DNA of 64,000 nt, taken from contig JAMKCH010001600.1 of NCBI GenBank assembly GCA_023653785.1, forward strand, positions 1 to 64,000. Reading direction: 5' to 3'. This document shows positions 11,417-22,537 of this stretch, piece after piece. The notes under the pieces were generated by a model. That model had not been told where the DNA came from and did no database searches. It saw only the letters and a list, made by a program, of their open reading frames with translations. This stretch comes from Ophioderma brevispina. Its lineage: Eukaryota > Echinodermata > Ophiuroidea > Amphilepidida > Ophiodermatidae. The first letter of the stretch is position 1, and every line of letters begins with the position of its first letter. The position numbers and the translations under genes were made by a program.

Positions 11417-11593
11417 TTGTACCCTTTTCCAGCTGTTTGATGATTTAAAACTTATTTTTTGTGATGAGCGCATTTTTTTTTGCAAATATGATTTTTTTAA
11501 GATAAGAAAAATTTTGGCCGCTGTTTTTTGAGCATGCGGGCCGGCTTGCGGCAGGGCCGCTAAATCTAAAACTTTCATTCCCATGGTCTAAAA
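11417..11593 (+). repeat. Dispersed repeat family R1, copy 3
   Basis: Same landmarks as copies 1 and 2 ('acccttttccagctgtttg' to 'aaatctaaaactttcattcc'). It lies about 0.9 kb after copy 2 in the same orientation. Confidence 0.75.
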
Positions 11594-12084
11594 GAGGGTG
11601 CCCTTTTTGAAGGGGGTAGAGTAAAAATGGGGCCTGGTATTTTTTTTGGGTTTATAGTACTAAAAGAAATGGAAAAAAAATCCCGCGAAAAAAGTGTTCG
11701 CAATAGTTGTTATGTGTCTCTTTCCACCTACTCTTTCTCTTCCTTCTATCCTACGCTCCTGTCCATGCTCTGTCTTACACATCCGTTATCTTACCTTACT
11801 CTACTGTGATATCTTATCTTACACTTATTACTACTACTACTAACGCTACTAACATTTATTCTTATGATTCCCGCCGGACTCTAACCTGGACAGTAATCTC
11901 TATTATTATGCATCTGTGGTGCAATACCACAATGCGATTAGCGCGTACCACCCAACACTGCACAATACGCAAACATATTGGGCATTCGGTCATACAACTC
12001 GTCAAGCAAATACCCCGTTTTTATTAGTTTTGAAGCCATTTTAAAACTATTTTTGTCAAGTCAGCTTCTTCCTGCATAATAATA

Positions 12085-12226
12085 ATAATATTGAATGGCT
12101 TTTTTCGGCTGATAACAGAAAATATCGCCCTCGCCAAGAAAATATCAGGCTCGTCTTCGACTCGCCTGATATTTGATCTAGGCTCGGGCGATATTTTCCG
12201 TTATCAACCTCAGCCATCCAATATTA
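12085..12226. mobile_element. Hairpin MITE, about 142 bp, near-palindromic
   Basis: The ends 'ataatattgaatggct' and 'agccatccaatattat' are complementary. The match continues inward through 'gataac', 'gaaaatatcgcc' / 'ggcgatattttcc' and 'atatcaggc' / 'gcctgatat' around a centre near 12,155. The whole element can fold into one long hairpin. There is no coding capacity. Confidence 0.85.
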
Positions 12227-12625
12227 TATAAGAGTCTTCCGTCTATCCATTAGACCACCGTGTAATTGCGTTGGGGAAGAAGGGTTTGTGGATGGAAATA
12301 TAACTCTCTATCTATATAATATTAATATATAAGAAATATGTATATTCTGAAAATATTGTCCGTATTGTGACGGGAAATGGTCATAAGGGAAGTGGAATGG
12401 CTGTTAAAGATTAAAATATTGGCTGAAATTCAACCTAAATTGGAATTTGTTTGTGAAGTTCAAAATACTGGAAAATAGGAACACCGTTGGCGACGGCTCC
12501 TTTGAAGCCAAAGGATAAAGGTTGGCCAGTACCAAAATAGCGTTTAGGGGTGTTTTTTTCACAAATATATATGAATGTACGTTAACAGGGAGAAAATGTT
12601 ATATTTTGACATTAATAAGGTCATG

Positions 12626-13690
12626 CGCCATGAGTTGGGAGCAAAATGTGTTACATGCTTGAAACTACAAAATATTACACGTTTTCACACTTAAATGAGA
12701 ATAAGTCATCAATTGTTTTTCAGATACCTATAAAACTATATATTGTTGTAAAGCTAAAAATGTAAGGAAAACAAATAGGCAACTTGTATGTGAATATACA
12801 GGGTGCCACAAGTGTTCTATATGGTGGAAAAGTGAAATTTTGGTGTAAAAAGTACAAAATTCTATGGCAGTCTAATTTGTTACCTTCAATTATCATATTG
12901 TTGCAACTCCTTGAGATGTGTAGCCTGTAGGGGACATCATAAGCCTTCAAAAGAAGGGAACTTGTAACAATGAAATATGTTGTCTTACTGCAGCTTCAGG
13001 GTGTTCAAAAAACATATAATTTTTTGCTTTTTTATGACAACATTAGTTAAAACTTTTTAAAGCAACCTCCTGCAGGAGAAAGGGTGCCATATTTGTATTC
13101 CTCATCAAATTTCCTTTCTGAAAATGTATACTTTTGCTGGGGTAGGATAATTACTTAAAAAGTTATGCCACACAGAACTTCGAGATCATATAAACACACA
13201 TTGCACAGCATCGTATAGGAAAAACCCCTTACCTCACAATGCAAAAGGTAGTAAAATTGTGATTATCATCATAGCTTAAACTGTTGTATGAGTCAAAATG
13301 AATGCCACATAAATAACAAACAAAATGAGATGTTATTTATCTTAATACATGGCTGGGTTACAAAGATATGATACAAAATAAATGCAAAAAGCTCTGAATA
13401 TCAAAAATCCCTATACTTTAACACATGCCTCATCTGTAGGCACCTCATCCGTAGGCACCACCCTCTCTGACCCCGACTGACTCAAATTACGATAACTCAA
13501 AAAGTAAAAATAGCACAAAACTGAATCTGCTACCATTTTAAAGCTAAATAAATTCCCTTTAAAATGAAATATAAATCAGCTGAATATCTAACTTGGTTCT
13601 TATGATACAATAAAAATGTTTAAAAATATTTGTGAAAATGTAACGCCCCCCGCATTTTGTATGTCCCAACTCATGGCACATGCCCATAAG
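12626..13690. mobile_element. Possible 1.06-kb element with about 40-bp inverted ends
   Basis: Left 'gccatgagttggga' followed by 'aaaatg' (12,628-12,650) is mirrored at 13,652-13,683. The interior has no recognised protein. Target duplications were not determined, so the boundaries are approximate. Confidence 0.45.
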
Positions 13691-14008
13691 CAAAAAAAAT
13701 ATAGTAATCTAGTATTGCACTTTATTCCGTGAAACCGTCAAAAGGCAGTTTAAAACAGTTGTCTAAGAAACAACTGGTTCATTTTGACACTAATAAGCCA
13801 ATTGTTTGTTATGATTACAATTTTATTGTATTCGTATTGAATGTACGTACGTGGTCGAACACGACCAAAATCTTAATTTTCATATTTCTGTATTTTCAAA
13901 ATGTTACACATTTTCAAGAAAAAGTGTGAAATTATATTTTTAAAAAAAGTGTCCAAGAAAGTGGTTCACTTCAACACAAAAAAAGAAGGAAAAAAAATCC
14001 AGTTTAGG

Positions 14009-14112
14009 AGTGACTAGTGGTATAGCATGGGATTGACTAGTGGTTGACTTGTGGTATAGGATTGACAAGTGGTGTAAAATTGACTAGTGGAGTAGGATTG
14101 ACTAGTGGTGTA
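14009..14112 (+). repeat. Short tandem repeat, about 19 bp, GATTGACTAGTGGTGTA-like
   Basis: Five to six degenerate copies of 'ggattgactagtggtgta' sit directly before telomere-like DNA. Confidence 0.7.
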
Positions 14113-14356
14113 ACCTCAATCCTAAACCCTAATCCTAATCGTTAAACCTGAAACGTACCTTAAAACACCGAAACCTACCTGGAACCCTAAATCCTAAACT
14201 CTAACCCCTATACCCTAACTGCTTTTGACCCGCCCTAATCACACCACCCCCCATCCTAACCCTAACTCTAACCCTAAATCCACAAATTCATAACCCTAAA
14301 ACCCTAACTCTAACCCTAACCCTAAAGTTTAACCCTAACTCTAACCTTAACTATAA
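14112..14356 (+). repeat. Interstitial telomere-like repeats (CCCTAA and variants)
   Basis: About 245 bp dominated by 'ccctaa', 'ccctaaccctaa' and 'ctaaccctaact'. TTAGGG is the usual animal telomere repeat, and here the C-strand is on +. The array is degenerate and internal, so it is an old interstitial tract and not a chromosome end. Confidence 0.75.
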
Positions 14357-14409
14357 CCAGCAGAGTTGGATGGATTCAATTCACACTCAATTGGTCAATG
14401 GGGATTGCC

Positions 14410-15340
14410 CCTTTAGCCGTCCTAAAGCACAATATTGTGCACTTTTTTCCTAAAGTGTGAACTTGGCATGCATATACATATTGAGCCCTGAATAATTCTG
14501 ATCGAGTGCCAAAAATGTAGCCGCCCCCTGATGCCTACAGCACGGACCTCTATAGTTTTACCTACTTATTAAATATTTCTTTCAAGAGCTTATATGCCAT
14601 AACTCCAATATTTTTGGACAGAAATAAGTCCAATAAGGTTTAAAATGATGAACATATTCTAACTATTCATTACATCATATCAATATGCTGCCATTCTTAG
14701 ATTTCAAAATGGCCGCCACTGAGAGCCACATTTAAGCTTAACTTGAGTTAAGAATGATGAAATATTTTTAAGGACAACCCCACATTGGTAATGCTGAGGC
14801 GTTCAGAAAGCACACTGATGATAGTGCAGCAGTAACAGATAGCCGTTAATCATGAATTTTCAAAGATGGCGTTGATTTCAAAATGGCCGCCAATGAAACT
14901 ATATTAGAATTTAAGCCAAAATGAAGCACACCTTTTGAAGGCGTTAAATGATCATTTGTCAGCTACCTTTGTTTGACTGAAAGTCCAGTAAGTGCTGCAA
15001 TATATCTGGCCATTAGGTCAATTTGATATCAATATACCTACCACCCTAGATTTCCAAATGGCCTGCACTTAAATTCACTAATTATCAACATTAAGCATTA
15101 CTCCGCCTATGAATGATGAAAAAACCACTAAGGGACGGCCCCATTGACAATATGCAAAGAGTTTAGAAGGAACACTGCTGACATTGTGTCGCAACAATTA
15201 GCCAGCAACTTGAATATCAGATGGAGACTGAAAAATGGCTGCCATTGAACCATTTTTGCAATATATCTACCTCTGAACCACATTTGATCTTAGTTTTACT
15301 GACGAAAACATAAAACCTATGTACATTGGAAGAATGCAAA
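14410..15340 (+). repeat. Left arm of a 4.2-kb inverted repeat
   Basis: Reading in from 14,410: 'gtcctaa', 'gtgcacttttttcctaaa', 'attctgatcgagtgccaaa', 'ctttcaagagctta' and 'cttagatttcaaa'. These appear in the same order on the reverse complement of 17,750-18,690. The arm carries several ATGGCCGCC blocks, which may be degenerate internal subrepeats. Confidence 0.75.
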
Positions 15341-17129
15341 ATGACCCCCCTCTTTGTTAGGAAGCTGAGTTAGTTGCTATATAAGGAGTTAGGATCCTGG
15401 TCAGTTAGTTTGGGAGATCTGTTGGTGATGTGCATAAAGTTAGAGGCACTTAAAGTCCAGCTATCTGGATGTTTAATCATCATTACATGCTCTTGAGCAA
15501 ACACTTCGACCAGCTCACTCAGCTTTTGCCACCTTAAGAGATTGTGTCCCCATTATTAGTTGGTTCCACCTCGCTTCCAGTCCCAATAATAGGACCAAGT
15601 AAGACTAGATGTTAAAAATGACAGCAAAGTACCCCAAGAGTATCGATGGACTTTCAATAAGGCTCACGGGCAAAGCCTGCAGTACTGAATTGGATAGTTA
15701 GTACAGATGAACTCTAGGGACGTCTCACAAACATGCCTCACATTTTAGACCATTTGGTACAAGTGTATCAATGGCAACCTTTTCTTGGTTGATCTGGGTA
15801 TAGGGGTAAGGGGTCTGTTGGCAAAGTTGTACCAAACATTCTCAAATGCATAATTTTACTCAGGTTGGAACCAACATTTTTTTTTTTTTTAATTTACAAA
15901 TTTGCAAATTTAGCCTTACGATTGGGCGCGTGCATCAGGTTAGAAATTGGGTATATTAGCCATGATTCTGCTTTCAGATTCTAAGAGTACATTTCTACCA
16001 AAAACCAAACTTGGGGCCCAATTCCATACAAAACAAATTCCAGCCTCTGACTATCTTGCCTCAAAAACAAAATGGTAGGGATTGGAATCCCTGTACTAAA
16101 AAGACCAAGCTTAAGGTCAAACGTCTATTATGGAAACGTTTAGCTGAAACTTTAGGCTGATTTTTTTAAAACAAAAAAGTCATTTTCTAGATCATTTCTA
16201 AAAACATTATGCCATTGCTATTCTGTGATATTGGTTACAATCTTGAACTAAAGTGTTGGCACACTTTCCTAACCGTACGGAACAAAGTTGAAACTGAAAT
16301 TGTGTTACAGTGAGCCTAACAAATACTTCACAATTGATTGGTATGGGAAGGGGAGGTGTTCGGGATTGGCAAAAGCTTAAAGCGTGACACCAAAAACAAT
16401 CAACCAGTACTTTTTACTTTTCCCTATTTCGAGTATAGGTGCAAACTTAAAGGTGGCGTGACCAATAGACAACACCTCGTCCACACTACTACATCAAAAT
16501 TGAGATTGTAATATCAGAAGAGAAAGTTCATATTTATCATTATACCCCAGTGAATTTAAAGATCAGTAAATGTTTCATGATATTATGAACAAAAACATCC
16601 CCCATGTGTCGACCGTAATAGTTACACAGTCTCCTAATGGACCCAGTTTTTCGTACATTATCAAGTATTGAGGAGTCCAAGTGTGTGAAATATATCCGGA
16701 TTCAATAAACATGTAATGATAAAATCGGATGATTTACGCCCAATATTAATTGGTCTTGCTAGAAGATGGAGCCTCGACTGCATCTCACCTAATATTCTTG
16801 CAACTCATATCTCGACCAATTAATTTGGGCTCAATAGATCAAATTTTATATCACATTTAGGCTTTTTGCTATCCAAAGGGTTGACAGATTTGACCAAAAT
16901 TTGTGAAATTTTTTAATGAAAATTGGACCATGACGTTTCACGCCTTTATTTAATTATCTTACTCCAACTTTAGCAAGATGTTACTTGTAATGAATAAAAG
17001 GGCTATTGCTTGGCGGATTCCATACTATTCAGAAAAGTGTTCAGGATATTGCCACAAAATCAAAACTAAACAACTTTGGTTTATTGAACTAATTACTACT
17101 AGCAAAGCAGTGAGTATATCCATATCAAA
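15341..17129. other. Interior of inverted-repeat unit, no intact gene
   Basis: Moderately AT-rich sequence with no convincing frame. On the minus strand it lies downstream of the reverse-transcriptase remnant at 17,130-17,610, so part may be that element's 3' region. Confidence 0.4.
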
Positions 17130-17610
17130 GATGCCAGGGCTTGATCACTCACGATGGAGGGGAAACCCACTCCCTAGAATGCTTCACAAATCTCTATGGC
17201 AGATTTCTTGTCCCAAGTGGGACCAAGTGTTTTGTCATTTCGTCCTCTCCACTGGTTTGTGGGACGTCTGGCTTTCTGGTTCCTTATCATAGGGGTCCAC
17301 TCGTCACTCTTGCGGTTCCACCTCTTATCTGCAGTTATCACCATGGCCTACCACATCTAGTTGGCACTCCTAATGCAGTCGATGCTATCAGTAACTTCCG
17401 TCTGGACGGATTCCAGCAGTTCATTTTTATCTTGGAGTCTTGAGCCAAGCATGATGCGATCCATTCTACCTTCTGTGCAAACTTGCAAAGCATCTCCAGT
17501 CGTGGTCTGGTTATTCAAAGCCTTACGTTTCACATGCCGTATGTTCCTAACAAGAAGTGATGTAAGGACTGCCAACCTGTGTGCAATTGTGTCATTGTCC
17601 CATATGTTGC
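17130..17610 (-). pseudogene. Non-LTR retrotransposon reverse-transcriptase C-terminal remnant
   Basis: Minus-strand frames contain hallmarks of the region after the RT domain in non-LTR elements: R-M-D-R-I-M-L-G (the usual form is R-x-M-E-R-x-M-L-G), then L-Q-D-K, T-E-V-T-D-S-I-D-C-I-R, and further on R-W-N-R, E-W-T-P, and L-G-P-T-W. The pieces fall in several frames and internal stops are present. Only the C-terminal part survives; the catalytic YADD core is not visible. It lies within the 14.4-18.7 kb inverted-repeat unit. Clade assignment (RTE, CR1 or other) would need alignment. Confidence 0.7.
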
Positions 17611-17749
17611 ACTTTCACTAAGATACACTCAGAACCAGTAGAAGAATATTTCTCATCTAGACCAAGTTTAATCAATCATTCTAACAAGTGGTCTGCGTCT
17701 CGGTAGTCCAAAATAGAAGAATGTACCGTGCATCTCAGTACACATGGGT

Positions 17750-18690
17750 TCATATATTCTAATTGATGGAATTTGTAGCTAGCCTCTCAATGAAATAATA
17801 ATAAAGATGGACAACATCACATAATATTCAGTGCTGAATTCTCTCAAACACAACGATCGTTTAACAAGTACCCAGAGTATTGTGTGTTCTTATTCCTTTC
17901 CATTCGAAAACAGGCTCGTTAGGATTTTCAATATGAGATTCGATAAGTGAAGTAAGGCCTCACATGGATAATCAGTGTGTGGCCATTTGGATAATCTATA
18001 GAATGGCAGCTTAATATTGCCTTTGATATAAAACACTTAATGATAAATTAAGAAGTGCTTTAAGAATCTACGTACAAGGACTCTTATTTGACCAATGAGC
18101 GGTGGAATTTGATCGCCTAAAACCTTCCAGAGGTACATTTCCTAAGTGGGTAACATTCGTCCATAATATTTCATATAGCGGCCATTGGAACTCCAATGCC
18201 ATCTGAAAATTCGAGATTCTATATCTGTTACAACTGCGAAGTGCCTTAGAATGCGTTTTCTGAATCATAGCATTACCAATGTGGGGATTGTCCTTAAAAG
18301 TAGTGTGTTTTGTTATCATTCTTAACTCTAAATTCTGCTTAAGTATAGATTTCAGTAGTGGCGGGCCATTTGAAATCTAAGATGTCATGCCACGTGTTGA
18401 TATTATACTAAATCAATCGCTCTATAACGACATGCATAATTAAAATCGTACTCTTACCTTATTTGGTCAACAAATAGTGGAATTATGGAATTTAAGCTCT
18501 TGAAAGTAATAGTTCATAATTGGGTAAAACTACAGAGGGCGCTCTGTAGGCCAATAGGGTGCAGCTACATATTTGGCACTCGATCAGAATTTGTTCGGGG
18601 CCTCAATAGTATAAACATACCAAGTTTCAGCTTTTAGGAAAAAAGTGCACACATACTGCCTATTGGTGGGCTTAGGACAAAGCAGCAGGT
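17750..18690 (-). repeat. Right arm of the 4.2-kb inverted repeat
   Basis: Reverse complement of 14,410-15,340. Well-matched blocks include 'tggcactcgatcagaat', 'aagctcttgaaag' and 'tttgaaatctaag'. Divergence between arms is appreciable, so this is not a fresh duplication. Confidence 0.75.
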
Positions 18691-18699
18691 CCCAGAGAC

Positions 18700-19940
18700 T
18701 GGGCGGGGACTGAGCGATTGAAATTTATTTTTTTCAATAAGGCAAGTAAGAAAACAAACCAGTTGAGCATCCGGACTTGGAGTTGGGAAGGGAGGGCCCT
18801 TATTTATTTGGTTATTTTATTATTATTTTGTTCAAAGATGCCCACCATGTGGGTCATTACATGCCCAGAGTTAACAAAATCGAGAGGGACACCATACCTC
18901 ATGGTATTTTTCTTTTTTGGGTATGAAAGATATTCAAGAAACTAAAAGCTGAAAATTGAGCTCCTGGACCTCTTTTCGTTTGCATTGCTTTATACAGCAA
19001 TTTTAAATTTTGAGGGGTCACTCAAAAAACCTGTACCGGTGTGTGTGTGAAATTAATATTCAGAGAGCCATAAGTAAAGAGTACACCCATCAATTCTTCT
19101 AAATGTGGCATTCTGGATCAACTCATTGCTGCAGATTGCAAAATGTGAACAGAAAAAGTGCATCTTGCTCCAAATTTTAAAGTTACAGGGGGTCAAATAC
19201 ATGGCTCAAAAAACCACTTGGGACCATACGTGAGGGGGCATAAGTCAAAATGTAAAAGTGATAACATTCCACTGTGGTCTGGTGTAAAGCTATCTTGATA
19301 CTACCCTTGTGTACAATGTTATACTTTATCAACGTATTGGAAGAGATATAGCTGTTGAAAAAAGCAAAAAGTCCAAATAAACCTTGACTTGACCCCCCTT
19401 AAAAATCAATGTCAGTATTTTGCACCAAATTCAGCTTGAAACATGTTTGAGGGGGTTATTGCTTTATATTTTTAATATAACGTTCAATGTGGGTCGAAGT
19501 CAGTTGAAGAATTCCCATGAACACACAGGAAACGAACTTTGCAACTGGGTATTAACTTGCACAGTTCAATGTTTTGCTATATAATTCAATTAGGATAATT
19601 AAGTATTATAAATTCCTTACCAAACCAGACACCAAGCTGAAATTTGGGGTCCATACTAGATCAGGTGCTAATAAGGTAATAATATTGATTTCAATTTCAT
19701 TGTTAGAGTTCTACACGGTCAAACTTGGAACAAGTCCCAGTGACATTGAAAAATTACCTTTTAAACCTTTGTTCAAAAGATCTTAGTAATATCATGATAA
19801 TTTAGGAAAAAAATAATTGATGTCAAAATCTGTTGAGGTTAGTGGATTAACCTCGCTGCAAAACAGTGTGATTTCCAATAATGGTCATTTACGATTTAAA
19901 TATTAGTGACCAGCTATAGCCTAAAGTCAAGTCTTTGTCC
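18700..19940. other. No gene seen
   Basis: AT-rich. Short repeated phrases ('gaggggtcactcaaaaaacc' near 19,012 and 'ggggtcaaatacatggctc' near 19,190) hint at old repeats. No protein was recognised. Confidence 0.4.
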
Positions 19941-19949
19941 AATGTGCGT

Positions 19950-20240
19950 AAGAGGGAGAGTGTGGCCCACTGGTTAGGATATTCGCCTTTGGTGCAGGAG
20001 GTCCCTGTTTCAAACCCGGGTAGGGCCACTAGCTGGGATTTAATCGGGTACTAAATTCTGGATTTTAATTTGTATAAGAACTATTGATTGAAACTAGAAT
20101 TCCACTCTCCCCGTGGTTCATTTGGACTTGGGCAAATGGACCACAAGAATATCCCGTCCTTCGGAGGGGACGTTAAGCCATCGGTCCCATGTACAGAGAG
20201 TCATACCTGTATATGTATATCACAGTCAGTGTCGAGAAGA
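19950..20240 (+). mobile_element. tRNA-derived SINE
   Basis: The head 'gtggcccactggttaggat' resembles a pol III A box, and 'tgtttcaaacccgggt' 35 bp later resembles a B box (GTTCRANNC with one difference). A body with 'ggggacgttaagccatcggt' follows, a phrase I associate with tRNA-derived SINEs of marine deuterostomes. The tRNA-like head is too altered to be a functional tRNA gene. The 3' end is uncertain and may extend to about 20,460. Confidence 0.65.
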
Positions 20241-21234
20241 GGAGGGTGGTAACCCCTGATTGTCCCAAGCCGTTCTGGTCAGTTTCGAGGGGTTACCCCT
20301 ATAGTCGATTCGCGTTGATTTGTTCGTCCCCCTGGAGTTTTGGACCTATTCAATTAAGTCGGAGAGGGAAAATGAAAGAATTCAAATGCACGTGTCACAC
20401 CGGATTATCTTGGACGACACTCCGGTCATATAACTCACTCACCTGCCACTAAATACAATTTCATTCATGTATGGAAATGCACAATAGTGTATTTCAGGCC
20501 TTAACATTCCTCACAATAACATGATTAACAGAAGTCCCTGCGCCTCATTGAATTTTTCACCTCCGCAAGAATGGTACGAGGTCACATATCAGATGAATCG
20601 AGTATAGTAGAGTGGTTTAACCACTGTTGGGTATACCTCTGAGGTCTCGGTCCTCTAAATTGTAATATATAAATAAAATAAATAAATAAGAGCGCCCTCC
20701 TACCGTGTACCGTTAATTCTTTGATACGCCAATTTGAATTCACCGTTGCTGTTAAGTTGGCATGTCCTACCCCCTGGCATGAAACTAATGTTGTGTGAAG
20801 AGTCAACTGAATCGAGTGCCTTATTTCGTCACCGTTGTAGACAGACTGTGAGCCGGGAGGACTATATCTTCTGAAACGGTGGCACAATACAAGTTCTTTC
20901 CAAATGTTTGGTTTGGGCTTTATGAGCAAAAATGTGCCCCATTTTGGTCGACCAATATCAATTTTACACTATGGATCTAGATGGGACATACAAAATCATG
21001 TTTTTAGCTCTCGCATCAAGAAAAGATTGAAATATTGGTACAAAAATTTATAGATATAGTTTTGGGGGGTAAAGGCCATTTTATCAAGATGAAAACTTCA
21101 TATACTTAAATCAGGACATCCCCCTTTAAAATTTACTTGGGCAGGAGTACGCACACTTTGTGTAAGTAAAGCCAGCTACTTGGAAGTTTGGCACATACTT
21201 TGACAAATTATCGCGAATCGATGTGCGATGTTCA

Positions 21235-21344
21235 GGATATATTTAGTATTCTGCCACTACTTATATTAGCACACTCAACATTATGGTTTATTCCATTAAA
21301 ATTGCTGAATTTGTAGGGTATTGGCGGAATACTAAATTCTTTCC
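21235..21344. mobile_element. Short inverted-repeat element, family M1, copy 4
   Basis: Bounded by 'atttagtattctgccac' and 'gcggaatactaaattctttcc'. Its core 'ggtttattcc' is the reverse of copies 2 and 3, so it sits in the opposite orientation. Confidence 0.7.
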
Positions 21345-21632
21345 GCGATGTTCCTCCTCGCTCACTCAGTCCACGCGCGATTGTGTTCGGGTTCTTTGTC
21401 CAACAAATGATTAATCAGACTGAGACTGCGAAACATTTTCATGAATAATTTTGGCCCCAATTATCATGATTAATGACCCCCCCCCCCCCATGTTGGTAGT
21501 AAAATCTGCACTAGAACAACTCTAAGCAGTCCACTATACCTATGCTCTGTCAAAATACAGTGTGCATGTATGTCTGGTGTAGTTACTAATATACAAATAT
21601 AAACTGACATGAGAGGCTCTGGTTGAACCTAA

Positions 21633-21704
21633 GGTCCCAAGGTGACTACATTAGTGTTATTTTGCTGAGGGGCAAAATAGCACTAATGTAGTCACCGAGG
21701 GACC
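21633..21704. repeat. Perfect-stem hairpin, 72 bp
   Basis: Left arm 'ggtcccaaggtgactacatt' onward pairs with 'aatgtagtcaccgagggacc' on the right, through 'agtgttattttgc' / 'ggcaaaatagcact', around a five-base loop 'tgagg'. Only a few mismatches. A small foldback element, or the centre of a MITE. Confidence 0.85.
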
Positions 21705-22466
21705 ATAGTTTTAAGCCAGCGACTCGAATAGTCAGTATATATTTGTTTTATACTTCATTAATAAATTTCCAGTTAGCAATGACAAAAAAATATACGTTGG
21801 GCATGGGCAGGCAAGAAAATTTAAAATTTATTAATGAAGTAGATAATAGAAAACCACAACTAGTGGCCTGGGAGCTAGCAGACATTTGTAACACATCTTG
21901 AGTACAAAAGGTTTGGTCTTCAATATTTAAAAGATACGACTGCAGTGCTATGGAACTCTAGCAGATGTGATGATCTCTGCTCGGACACCAGTGCTGTAAC
22001 TACTTGGCCACCCGAACCTGTTGAGAATGAATTTTATCCCTTAACCAGGACCCGTGCTAGGCAATTTGCTGGGCCTCGCATACCAGGGACTTTAGCAGTA
22101 ATGATTCGCTACTTGAGGCATGCTGCCAAACACAATTCTGTGGGCAGACCAGCCGAAAACAGGTTACAGTTGAAAAACGGCCTCGAGGTGAGACATTATG
22201 GCTAGAAATCTAGAGCAGACTCCAGTCAGAATTGCTATGTCTCGCTAGCTTTCAGCAATGGTTCAACTTCACTGCGCAAAAACAATGGAACCGCTGAAGT
22301 GAATCTCTGCTAGAAGTAGCCCAAAGTCTGGGTTAGGTGATAAGTCATGTTGGCCTGTCTGTATTTTCATCTAAGTTGTAAATACAAATTGAGTATAACC
22401 AATTCCAATGAACATTGAAAGCATATGAAAAATAAAACATATTTTTGTTTATATCTTTTCACTTAG

Positions 22467-22537
22467 TATTTGGTAGAGCCATACACTGTCTGTCCAAGAT
22501 AGGTGAAGATCTCTATATTGAGCCAATGGATGATGGG
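22467..22537 (+). CDS. RAD9A: RAD9A exon 2
   Basis: Acceptor 'cttttcacttag' and donor 'ggg|gtgagt'. With a split first codon it encodes V-F-G-R-A-I-H-C-L-S-K-I-G-E-D-L-Y-I-E-P then MDDG. Human RAD9A has the same pattern ([20 protein letters not shown]), so the identification is firm. The exon enters in phase 1 and leaves in phase 0. Confidence 0.93.

Noticed and set aside
14112..14356. True chromosome end
   Set aside because: The telomere-like tract is degenerate and flanked on both sides by ordinary sequence.
19960..20035. Functional tRNA gene
   Set aside because: A- and B-box-like motifs are present, but the acceptor and anticodon stems do not form cleanly and a SINE body follows directly.
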